Source: Mycobacterium sp. 050128 (GTDB taxonomy: Bacteria > Actinomycetota > Actinomycetes > Mycobacteriales > Mycobacteriaceae). Taken from it: a stretch of DNA of 64,000 nucleotides. The position numbers were made by a program, and so were the translations under genes. Under the pieces are notes generated by a model. The model was given only the letters and a program-made list of their open reading frames with translations. It was not told the origin of the DNA and searched no databases. Position 1 is the first letter of the stretch. Every line of letters begins with the position of its first letter. Shown piece by piece: positions 57,705-64,000 of the stretch. The DNA is taken from assembly GCF_036409155.1 (NCBI RefSeq), contig NZ_JAZGLW010000001.1, forward strand, positions 3,576,898 to 3,640,897, given 5' to 3'.

Positions 57705-58599
57705 GAACCACGAGCGCAAATTGAGGTCCCGGGACTCTCCGGCCTTCCCGCAACTGCCCCCCGCGCCCGACAGCTATCCGACGTTTCCCGACAAGTCGAC
57801 GTGGCCAGTGGCGTTCCCCGAGTTGCCGCCGTCTCCGGACGGCGGACCGAGCCGGCCGCCGCAGCACATTTCGAAGGCGGCCGCACCGCCGATCCCGGCG
57901 GATCGACTGCCCAACCACGTGGCGATCGTGATGGACGGCAACGGCCGCTGGGCCACCCAACAAGGCCTGACCCGCACCGACGGCCACAAGGCGGGGGAGG
58001 CCGTCGTCATCGACGTCGTCTGCGGCGCAATCGAAATCGGGATCAAGTGGCTCAGCCTGTACGCCTTCTCCACCGAAAACTGGAAGCGGTCTCCCGAGGA
58101 GGTCCGCTTCTTGATGGGCTTTAACCGCGACGTGGTGCGCATGCGGCGGGCGAACCTCAAGGCAATCGGGGTCAAGATCCGCTGGGTGGGTTCGCGGCCC
58201 CGCTTGTGGCGCAGCGTGATCAATGAATTGGCGGTCGCCGAGGAGATGACGAAAGGCAACGACGTCATCACCGTCAACTACTGCGTCAACTACGGCGGCC
58301 GCGCCGAAATCGCGGACTCTGCAAAGGAAATCGCACGCTTGGCGGCTGCCGGCCGGCTGAACCCCGAGCGCATCACCGAGGCGACGGTGGCGAATCACCT
58401 GCAGCGGCCCGACATCCCCGACGTGGATCTGTTTCTGCGGACCTCGGGGGAGCAACGCTCCAGCAATTTCATGCTGTGGCAGGCGGCGTATGCCGAATAC
58501 ATTTTTCAGGACAAGCTGTGGCCCGACTACGACCGTCGCGACCTGTGGGCGGCGTGCGAGGAGTACGCGGACCGCAACCGACGGTTTGGGAGCGCCTGA
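57697..58599 (+). CDS. uppS: UppS, decaprenyl diphosphate synthase, 300 aa
   Basis: Cis-prenyltransferase: [13 protein letters not shown] (catalytic Asp), [28 protein letters not shown] and the [12 protein letters not shown] end. Close to Rv2361c, which makes decaprenyl diphosphate, the carrier for cell-wall arabinan and peptidoglycan. GTG 57697 follows AGGATGAGG and gives the VARNHERK start that parallels MARDARKR in M. tuberculosis; ATG 57688 is the alternative. TGATG overlap with the next gene. Confidence 0.93.
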   Translation: MARNHERKLRSRDSPAFPQLPPAPDSYPTFPDKSTWPVAFPELPPSPDGGPSRPPQHISKAAAPPIPADRLPNHVAIVMDGNGRWATQQGLTRTDGHKAGEAVVIDVVCGAIEIGIKWLSLYAFSTENWKRSPEEVRFLMGFNRDVVRMRRANLKAIGVKIRWVGSRPRLWRSVINELAVAEEMTKGNDVITVNYCVNYGGRAEIADSAKEIARLAAAGRLNPERITEATVANHLQRPDIPDVDLFLRTSGEQRSSNFMLWQAAYAEYIFQDKLWPDYDRRDLWAACEEYADRNRRFGSA

Positions 58600-59027
58600 T
58601 GCCATCTCTGCAGGAGCGCCTCGGGTCGATTCTGCGTGACGTGCTGACCGTCGAGGACGAACCCGACGGCGGACTGACGGTGCACCATGACGGGACCTTC
58701 GCGTCGCTGCGAGTGGTGAACATCGCCGAGGGGCTCGACCTGGTGTCGCTTACCCAGGTCGTCGCGTGGGATCTGCCGCTGACCAAGAGGCTCAGCGATC
58801 AGGTGGCCAAGCAGGCGCACAACAGCAACTTCGGCAATGTGACCATGGTCGACAAGGTCAGCGACAAGGCCGCGCAGCGCAACTCCGGCAAGGGCGCGGC
58901 CAAGACCGCGGACGTGATGCTGCGCTACAACTTTCCCGGTGCGGGCCTGGCCGACGACGCCCTGCGCACCCTGATCCTGCTGGTGCTCGATTCGGGCGCT
59001 CAGATGCGGCGTGTCCTGACGGCCTGA
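58599..59027 (+). CDS. Conserved protein, Rv2360c-like, 142 aa
   Basis: Acidic protein of the YbjN/type III chaperone-like fold with EPDGGLTVHHDGTFASLRVV and GNVTMVDKVSDKAAQRNSGK. The position behind uppS is conserved with Rv2360c. TGATG overlap gives the start. No known function. Confidence 0.82.
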   Translation: MPSLQERLGSILRDVLTVEDEPDGGLTVHHDGTFASLRVVNIAEGLDLVSLTQVVAWDLPLTKRLSDQVAKQAHNSNFGNVTMVDKVSDKAAQRNSGKGAAKTADVMLRYNFPGAGLADDALRTLILLVLDSGAQMRRVLTA

Positions 59028-59113
59028 GCCGGCCGACGCTGCACAACCGCCGACCGCCCGGCCACCCGGGCACTAACCGCCGAGCGCCCGGCCAGCCGGG
59101 CAGTCACGGGCGA

Positions 59114-59506
59114 TCAGCGGCCGCAGTCCGCGCAGGTCCCGAAGATCTCGATGGTGTGGCTGACCTCGGAGTAGCCATGCTTGGCGGCGACTTGCGACGC
59201 CCACTCCTCGACCTCGTGGTCGCCCACCTCGATGGTGGAGCCGCAGTGGCGGCACACCAGATGGTGGTGATGGTGCTCCGAGCAGCGCCGGTAGACGGAC
59301 TCGCCGGTGTCGGTGCGCAGCGTGTCCACCATTCCCGCCGATGCCATGGACTGCAGCGTCCGGTAGACCGTGGTCAGCCCGATGTTCTCGCCGCGGCGGC
59401 GCAGCTCGTCGTGCAGCTCCTGGGCCGAGCGGAATTCGTCGAGCGTTTCCAGCAGCGTCGAGATCGCCGCTCGCTGACGGGTGGAACGGACGCTCGGTCC
59501 GGTCAT
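59114..59506 (-). CDS. zur: Zur (FurB), zinc uptake repressor, 130 aa
   Basis: Fur-family winged helix (TTVYRTLQSMASAGMVDTLR) and dimerisation part with HHHHHLVCRHCG and C-terminal CADCGR, two zinc sites. Same length as M. tuberculosis FurB (Rv2359). Start ATG 59506 by comparison with that protein. Its ribosome site (GGGGGAGAG) lies in the dispersed repeat 59518-59542. Second gene of the smtB-zur operon. Confidence 0.93.
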   Translation of the reverse strand: MTGPSVRSTRQRAAISTLLETLDEFRSAQELHDELRRRGENIGLTTVYRTLQSMASAGMVDTLRTDTGESVYRRCSEHHHHHLVCRHCGSTIEVGDHEVEEWASQVAAKHGYSEVSHTIEIFGTCADCGR

Positions 59507-59517
59507 TGGCGCCACTC

Positions 59518-59542
59518 TCCCCCGCAAGCGGGAGGTGCCCCC
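59518..59542. repeat. Dispersed GC-rich repeat between smtB and zur
   Basis: Second copy of the unit at 57606-57630 (23 of 25 identical), and its neighbour CTTCGCTGCGCTCTGCATCG may belong to it. It fills most of the 73-base gap between smtB and zur and supplies zur's ribosome site. Confidence 0.55.
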
Positions 59543-59579
59543 ACCTCTTCGCTGCGCTCTGCATCGTCGCAGGCGCGCG

Positions 59580-60002
59580 TCATGGCGTGTCCTCGCTGGC
59601 GTGGGCGACGGCGTCGACGACGATGTGGGCCAGGTGGTGGTCGGCCAGTCGGTACAGCACCTCGCGGCCGGACCGCTCCCCGGCGACCACTCCCGCCGCC
59701 TTGAGAATCTTCAAATGCTGGCTGACCAGCGGTTGTGGCACGCCCAGCGCGTCGACCAGCTCGTGCACGCAGCGCTGGGATTCGCGTAGTTGCAGCACGA
59801 TGGCGATCCGTACCGGTGCGGCCAGGGCCCGCAGCAGCTCACCGGCGGCATCCAGGATTTCTCGCGACGGCGGCTCGGGATATTCGGCGAACGGAGCGTG
59901 CCCCCCTGAGCCTGTCTCGCCGTGCCGGTGGGCACGTAGATCCGACCCCGAATGCGACGGTGAGCCAGGTGCGGCGGTCGGCGATGAGGAGGGCATCACC
60001 AT
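59580..60002 (-). CDS. smtB: SmtB, ArsR-family zinc sensor, 140 aa
   Basis: ArsR/SmtB winged helix: RALAAPVRIAIVLQLRESQR, VSQHLKILKAAGVV. The alpha5 zinc site is present (DHHLAHIVVDAVAH). Matches Rv2358, whose product releases its operator when zinc binds, which turns on zur. N-terminal 45 residues are variable and flexible. ATG 60002 chosen; a further in-frame ATG is 2 codons downstream. GGAG lies 15 bases upstream. Confidence 0.92.
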   Translation of the reverse strand: MVMPSSSPTAAPGSPSHSGSDLRAHRHGETGSGGHAPFAEYPEPPSREILDAAGELLRALAAPVRIAIVLQLRESQRCVHELVDALGVPQPLVSQHLKILKAAGVVAGERSGREVLYRLADHHLAHIVVDAVAHASEDTP

Positions 60003-60067
60003 GCGTGCGTCATCTCCTCGAAAGTGCCGAGTACGTGGAGTGCCCACTATAGGGAACGACTTCCACT

Positions 60068-60093
60068 GTCACATGCATGATGACGCATGTCAA
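60068..60093. promoter_or_regulatory. Probable SmtB operator
   Basis: A 12-2-12 imperfect palindrome centred at 60080: arms containing ACATGC (60071-60076) and GCATGT (60085-60090), 8 of 12 pairs matching. It lies in the divergent gap between smtB and glyS, 66 bases before the smtB start. An operator of the 12-2-12 type is known for M. tuberculosis SmtB. Confidence 0.55.
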
Positions 60094-60187
60094 AGACCAC
60101 GGCCCTGTCGATACGATTGCTGATGTTTCGCGGGCGACGATTCGCCGCCCCGCCTCTTCATTCATCCGAAAGGGAGTGGACCACCCC

Positions 60188-61567
60188 GTGGCGTCCGTCA
60201 TCGACACCGTCGTTAACCTGGCCAAACGGCGTGGATTCGTCTATCCCTCGGGTGAGATCTACGGCGGCACCAAATCGGCGTGGGACTACGGGCCGCTGGG
60301 TGTGGAACTCAAGGAGAACATCAAGCGGCAGTGGTGGCGCGCCGTGGTCACCGGCCGCGACGACGTCGTGGGACTCGACTCGTCGATCATCCTGCCGCGG
60401 CAGGTCTGGGTGGCCTCAGGCCACGTCGAGGTGTTCCACGACCCGCTGGTGGAGTCGCTGATCACCCACAAGCGCTACCGCGCCGACCACCTGATCGAGG
60501 CCTACGAGGCCAAACACGGGCACCCGCCGCCCAACGGACTGGCCGATATCCGCGACCCCGAGACCGGGGAGCCAGGTCGGTGGACCGAGCCGCGCGAATT
60601 CAACATGATGCTCAAGACCTACCTCGGCCCGATCGAGACCGAGGAAGGGCTGCACTACCTGCGGCCCGAGACCGCCCAGGGCATCTTCGTCAACTTCGCC
60701 AACGTGGTGACCACCGCGCGGCGCAAGCCGCCGTTCGGCATCGGGCAGATCGGCAAGAGCTTTCGCAACGAGATCACCCCGGGCAACTTCATCTTCCGCA
60801 CCCGCGAGTTCGAGCAGATGGAGATGGAGTTCTTCGTCGAGCCGTCGACCGCCAAGGAGTGGCACCAGTACTGGATCGACACCCGGCACCAGTGGTACAC
60901 CGACCTCGGCATCGACCCCGAGAACCTGCGGCTCTACGAGCACCCCAAAGAAAAGCTGTCGCACTATTCCGACCGCACGGTCGACATCGAGTACAAGTTC
61001 GGATTCCAGGGCAACCCGTGGGGTGAGCTGGAGGGCGTCGCCAACCGGACTGATTTCGACTTGTCAACGCACGCAAAGCATTCCGGCGCCGACCTGTCCT
61101 TCTATGACCAGGCCAGCGACACCCGCTACACGCCGTACGTGATCGAACCCGCGGCCGGACTGACCCGGTCGTTCATGGCGTTCTTGATCGATGCCTATGC
61201 CGAGGACGAAGCCCCCAACGCCAAGGGCGGCGTGGACAAGCGCACCGTGCTTCGCCTGGACCACCGGCTGGCCCCGGTCAAGGCGGCGGTGCTGCCGCTG
61301 TCCCGGCACGCCGACCTGAGCCCCAAGGCCCGGGACCTGGCCGCCGAATTGCGGAAGTCTTGGAACATCGATTTCGACGACGCCGGCGCGATCGGGCGCC
61401 GCTACCGGCGCCAGGACGAGGTCGGCACGCCGTTCTGTGTGACGGTGGATTTCGACTCCCTGGAGGACAACGCCGTCACCGTGCGCGAACGCGACGCCAT
61501 GACGCAGGAGCGGGTGGCGATGGATGCTGTCGCCGACTACCTGGCGGTTCGACTCAAGGGCGCCTAA
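60188..61567 (+). CDS. glyS: Glycyl-tRNA synthetase, class II, 459 aa
   Basis: Begins [20 protein letters not shown], with [40 protein letters not shown] (motif 2) and [16 protein letters not shown] (motif 3), as in M. tuberculosis GlyS (463 aa). Start unsure: GTG 60188 is 11 bases after AAAGGGAG; GTG 60176 would match the MHHPVAPV start of the M. tuberculosis protein but overlaps that site. Attaches glycine to tRNA-Gly. Essential. Divergent from smtB. Confidence 0.93.
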   Translation: MASVIDTVVNLAKRRGFVYPSGEIYGGTKSAWDYGPLGVELKENIKRQWWRAVVTGRDDVVGLDSSIILPRQVWVASGHVEVFHDPLVESLITHKRYRADHLIEAYEAKHGHPPPNGLADIRDPETGEPGRWTEPREFNMMLKTYLGPIETEEGLHYLRPETAQGIFVNFANVVTTARRKPPFGIGQIGKSFRNEITPGNFIFRTREFEQMEMEFFVEPSTAKEWHQYWIDTRHQWYTDLGIDPENLRLYEHPKEKLSHYSDRTVDIEYKFGFQGNPWGELEGVANRTDFDLSTHAKHSGADLSFYDQASDTRYTPYVIEPAAGLTRSFMAFLIDAYAEDEAPNAKGGVDKRTVLRLDHRLAPVKAAVLPLSRHADLSPKARDLAAELRKSWNIDFDDAGAIGRRYRRQDEVGTPFCVTVDFDSLEDNAVTVRERDAMTQERVAMDAVADYLAVRLKGA

Positions 61568-61687
61568 CGGCCGTTTAACCGACTATTTCGATAAACCGGG
61601 CCATTTTGGTGTGGTGCTGCCCTACGATCCAGCCTTAGTCTTATACGCAGTGTCCAGTCGCTGTGACTGTCGGGGTGCAGTTGTAAG

Positions 61688-61701
61688 GCCGTTTAAACGG
61701 C
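61688..61701. promoter_or_regulatory. Palindrome upstream of the PPE gene
   Basis: GCCGTTTAAACGGC is a perfect 14-bp palindrome 20 bases before the PPE start. A related AACGGCCGTT lies at 61567-61576 on the glyS stop. It could be an operator for the PPE gene or a weak terminator. Confidence 0.35.
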
Positions 61702-61721
61702 TGGTCGTGTCGAGGTAGTAG

Positions 61722-62897
61722 ATGGTTCTGGATTTTGCGTTTTTGCCGCCGGAGATCAACTCGGCCCTGATGTACGCGGGTGCAGGCTCAGGGCCGTTGT
61801 TGGCTGCGGCCGCTGCCTGGGACGGCTTGGCCGCCGATATGTGGGCCTCGGCGTCGTCCTTCGACTCCGTGGTCTCGGGCCTGGCGTCGAATGGGCAATG
61901 GACGGGTCCGTCGTCGGAGTCGATGTCGCAGGCGGCAGCGCCGTATTTGCAGTGGTTGCACACCGCCGCGGCGCACGCCTCGATGTCGGCCGTGCAGGCC
62001 CGGGTGGCGGCGACGTCGTACGAGTCGGCATTCGCCGCGACGGTGCCTCCCGCGGCGATCGCAGCGAACCGTATCCAGCTGATGGTGTTGATCGCGACGA
62101 ACATTCTGGGCCAGAACACGGCGGCAATCGCGGCCACCGAATTCGAATACATGGAGATGTGGCTTCAGGACGTGATGGCCATGTTCGGGTATCACGCCGG
62201 GGCGCAATCTGTCATGGCGGCATTGCCGTCGATCAGTTCGGCACCGTCGAGTTTGGCCGGATTGCTGACCACGCCGCTGAGCACGTTGGCGTCGCAATTC
62301 GCCGGGGCGTTGTCGTCGGTGGGGGGTCAGATCTTCGGCCCGGGCTTTTCGTCGGCGGTGACCGCGATTCAGTCCGCGTTGACCCAGGTGGGCTCAATCG
62401 TCACGTCGGCGCCCGTTTCGTCGTTGATGTCGGTGGCCCAGGTCGGGGTCTATCCGGCGACCGCGTTGCCGCCGATGATGGCGCTGGCCCAGGGCACCGC
62501 GCCGGTGACGTCGCTGGCCGGTGCGACGAATATGACGGCCACGGGTGCGTCGCAGACCGTCGGTTCGACCGCACCGGCGATGAGAATGATGAGCGGCGAC
62601 GGGAGCTGGGGCTCGTCCATCTCGGCCAGTCTGGGTAGGGCGCGGTTGGTGGGCGCGATATCGGTGCCCCCGGTCTGGCAGGGCTCGACGCCGGCCCCGA
62701 TCGTCAGCTCGGCGATGGCGGGGGCGGGAGCGTCCGGCGCCGTGGCGGAGCCGGTCGGATCGACCAGCGGCATGCCGATGCCGGCGCGGGCGGCCGCGGA
62801 TCATGACAAACCGGCCGAAATGGTGGGCCGGGCCGGAACCAGTGCGACCCACGTGGTGCAGTCCCGGCCCAAGGTGGTGCCTAGAAAGGGCGCGTGA
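61722..62897 (+). CDS. PPE-family protein, PPE-SVP subfamily, 391 aa
   Basis: Starts MVLDFAFLPPEINSALMYAG (PPE motif at 9-11) and continues through the 180-residue PPE helical domain (AAAAWDGLAADMW, NGQWTGPSSESM with WxG). The C-terminal part has GAISVPPVW, the SVP signature. Such proteins are exported by ESX-5 and need a PE partner. No PE gene is next to it here. The last 60 residues are charged, which is unusual. Confidence 0.93.
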   Translation: MVLDFAFLPPEINSALMYAGAGSGPLLAAAAAWDGLAADMWASASSFDSVVSGLASNGQWTGPSSESMSQAAAPYLQWLHTAAAHASMSAVQARVAATSYESAFAATVPPAAIAANRIQLMVLIATNILGQNTAAIAATEFEYMEMWLQDVMAMFGYHAGAQSVMAALPSISSAPSSLAGLLTTPLSTLASQFAGALSSVGGQIFGPGFSSAVTAIQSALTQVGSIVTSAPVSSLMSVAQVGVYPATALPPMMALAQGTAPVTSLAGATNMTATGASQTVGSTAPAMRMMSGDGSWGSSISASLGRARLVGAISVPPVWQGSTPAPIVSSAMAGAGASGAVAEPVGSTSGMPMPARAAADHDKPAEMVGRAGTSATHVVQSRPKVVPRKGA

Positions 62898-63483
62898 GGG
62901 GGGCGTGAGCGAGCCCGGGTGCAATTGCCGGGGCGGTCATACGAATGATTTCAGCGTGTCGCAAATTTCTCAACATGCAGCCAACTGCTATTCATCGGTT
63001 ACCCGCTTAATCAAACTATTAGGTACGGTTTGCGAGGGCGAATGATTCCGACCCGCGCAATGTTCGCCAGAACACGCGTACCGCAGGCAGCCCCATCGTT
63101 GGGCGCCGGTACTGTTCCTGGATCTGACGGGCGTGCACCAGCGGCTCACGCGCCGAGGGCGTGCGGTGACCCCTGCCACGAACGGAACTGCCGTCGGCCC
63201 GCAGAATCCCTGTCGAGCAACGGTTTTCGTACTCACCGCCCCCGGGCTGCTTGATACTGCGTGCCACCCCGTACGGTGGCGTCCGTCAATGCGGCGACCG
63301 AGCGGCTCGAGCCGCTCGCGCTGCCGGGTTACCGGGTGGCCGAATTTCGTCATTAACGTCGACAGAAGTCGTAAATTTCCAACAATTGTCCTTAGCTTTG
63401 CTTTAGTATGAAAAATACTCGGCGGTGATTTCGCGCCGTTGAGGTCTGTGTGAACAGAGTTTCGGGTGTGGAAAGGGGGCATC
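62898..63483. other. Long intergenic region between the PPE gene and the small PPE-tail gene
   Basis: 586 bases. GC drops at 62960-63030 and 63370-63430, so promoters are likely in the second patch. TTGTCC (63386-63391) and TAGTAT (63404-63409) lie only 12 bases apart, too close for a standard promoter. Short frames in between have no coding sign on either strand. Confidence 0.4.
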
Positions 63484-63810
63484 ATGCTTTTGCCTCTTGG
63501 TTCACCTCTGCCGGACGATTCGGTCGCGGCAGTTCGAGGTGAGTCAGGCATGCTCGGTCGCTTGACGGTTCCGCTCAGTTGGGGCGTGGCCGTTCCGCCG
63601 GACGACTACGACCATTGGGCACCGGAGCGCGAAGAGCTCGCCGATGCCGATGGCAAGGTGACCGACGGGCCGGATTCCGAGGCGACGGCCGACGGCATGA
63701 GTGAAAAGAAGGAATGGGGGCATTGGAACGAATGGGGAGGCGACGCCGAACCTCGTTTCGAAGCGCCACGAACCGGCCGCGTTGTACCGCATTCTCCGTG
63801 GGCCGGCTGA
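63484..63810 (+). CDS. Small protein resembling a PPE-SVP tail, 108 aa
   Basis: ATG 63484 behind GAAAGGGGG. The middle MLGRLTVPLSWGVAVPPDDY resembles the GxLSVPxSW end-signature of PPE-SVP proteins, but there is no PPE domain. The rest is acidic and charged (ADADGKVTDGPDSEATADGM). Either a degenerate or split-off PPE C-terminus with a new start, or a real accessory gene of PE/PPE/esx loci. 72 bases before the esx gene, with which it may be co-transcribed. Confidence 0.5.
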   Translation: MLLPLGSPLPDDSVAAVRGESGMLGRLTVPLSWGVAVPPDDYDHWAPEREELADADGKVTDGPDSEATADGMSEKKEWGHWNEWGGDAEPRFEAPRTGRVVPHSPWAG

Positions 63811-63881
63811 GAGGGAAAGGCGGCCGGCCAGGGGTCGGCAGGTCAGAGGGTTTACGTCCGTTCAGCTAAGGAATAGGCAGT

Positions 63882-64000
63882 ATGGCAACACGTTTTATGA
63901 CCGATCCGCACGCGATGCGTGCGATGGCGGGCCGTTTTGAGATGCACGCGCAGACGGTGTCGGATGAGGCGCGCAAGATGTGGGCGTCGTCGATGAACAT
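63882..64000 (+). CDS. EsxJ/EsxP-type WXG100 protein (QILSS family), N-terminal part
   Basis: [20 protein letters not shown] and [18 protein letters not shown] are nearly the same as the EsxJ/K/M/P/W start of M. tuberculosis ([20 protein letters not shown]). The window ends after about 39 residues. In M. tuberculosis esxP is in the same neighbourhood (Rv2347c), downstream of glyS and PPE genes. Exported through ESX-5 as a heterodimer with an EsxI/EsxO-type partner, which should be just outside the window. Confidence 0.93.
   Translation, partial: MATRFMTDPHAMRAMAGRFEMHAQTVSDEARKMWASSMN

Noticed and set aside
63386..63409. Sigma-70-type promoter TTGTCC/TAGTAT
   Set aside because: Spacer is 12 bases, far below 16-18.
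62988..63551. 187-codon minus-strand frame between PPE and the small gene
   Set aside because: No domain, crosses AT-rich promoter-like DNA and overlaps a gene with a good ribosome site on the other strand.

Overview
The window is high-GC actinobacterial DNA with a strong mycobacterial signature: PPE and Esx genes, MmpS/MmpL, Esp secretion substrates, mbt siderophore genes, and the order hrcA-dnaJ2-rsmE-phoH-ybeY-CBS-era-amiA2-recO-uppS-zur/smtB-glyS known from M. tuberculosis (Rv2375 to Rv2357c). PPE-SVP and QILSS-type Esx genes next to glyS point to a slow-growing non-tuberculous Mycobacterium. All comparisons with M. tuberculosis are from memory; no search was run.

Layout. 1-7.6 kb: a bicarbonate transporter cut by the window edge, a small conserved gene, a frameshifted remnant, then a tightly packed minus-strand operon (esterase, SDR, diiron protein, Baeyer-Villiger-type monooxygenase, MerR regulator) that resembles the mymA operon in content. 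7.3-9.3 kb: a truncated F420-type nitroreductase, a DIP1984-family gene followed by a sequence that folds as a tRNA-like cloverleaf, and a 3-hydroxybutyrate dehydrogenase-like SDR. 9.3-13.3 kb: an MmpS/MmpL transport pair and a small membrane protein. 13.5-18.2 kb: a berberine-bridge-type flavoenzyme and a molybdopterin oxidoreductase/TetR pair, the pair lying between two copies of a 72-bp repeat.

18.3-36.2 kb: an mbt (mycobactin-type) cluster behind a probable IdeR box. It is not the standard cluster. mbtA, mbtI and mbtJ are absent, mbtB is reduced to an N-terminal carrier-protein fragment plus a free thioesterase, and MbtE is a complete two-module synthetase (C-A-T-C-A-T, 2187 residues) instead of about 1682. 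Its second adenylation domain lacks the aspartate that binds an alpha-amino group. mbtC, mbtD, mbtE, mbtF, mbtG and mbtH follow with overlapping or touching ends, so the enzymes are probably made together from one iron-controlled transcript.

36.3-48.0 kb: tandem CFP2/MTB12-type secreted proteins, an ECF sigma factor with a carboxymuconolactone-decarboxylase-like partner, then the conserved housekeeping block hrcA to era, interrupted by one proline-rich anchored protein. 48.2-53.4 kb: four ESX-1 substrate homologues (EspB, EspK, EspE/EspA-like, EspC/EspF-like) inserted as an orphan cluster between era and amiA2, with no ESX core genes nearby and a strong terminator after the last gene. 53.5-55.1 kb: hemerythrin and manganese-catalase genes, converging on a long hairpin. 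55.3-61.6 kb: amiA2, recO, uppS, Rv2360c-like, zur/smtB and glyS. 61.7-64.0 kb: a PPE-SVP gene, a small protein resembling a PPE-SVP tail, and the start of an EsxJ/EsxP-type gene cut by the right edge.

The two regions I would look at first are the altered mbt cluster and the orphan Esp cluster; the tRNA-like element behind the DIP1984 gene comes third.
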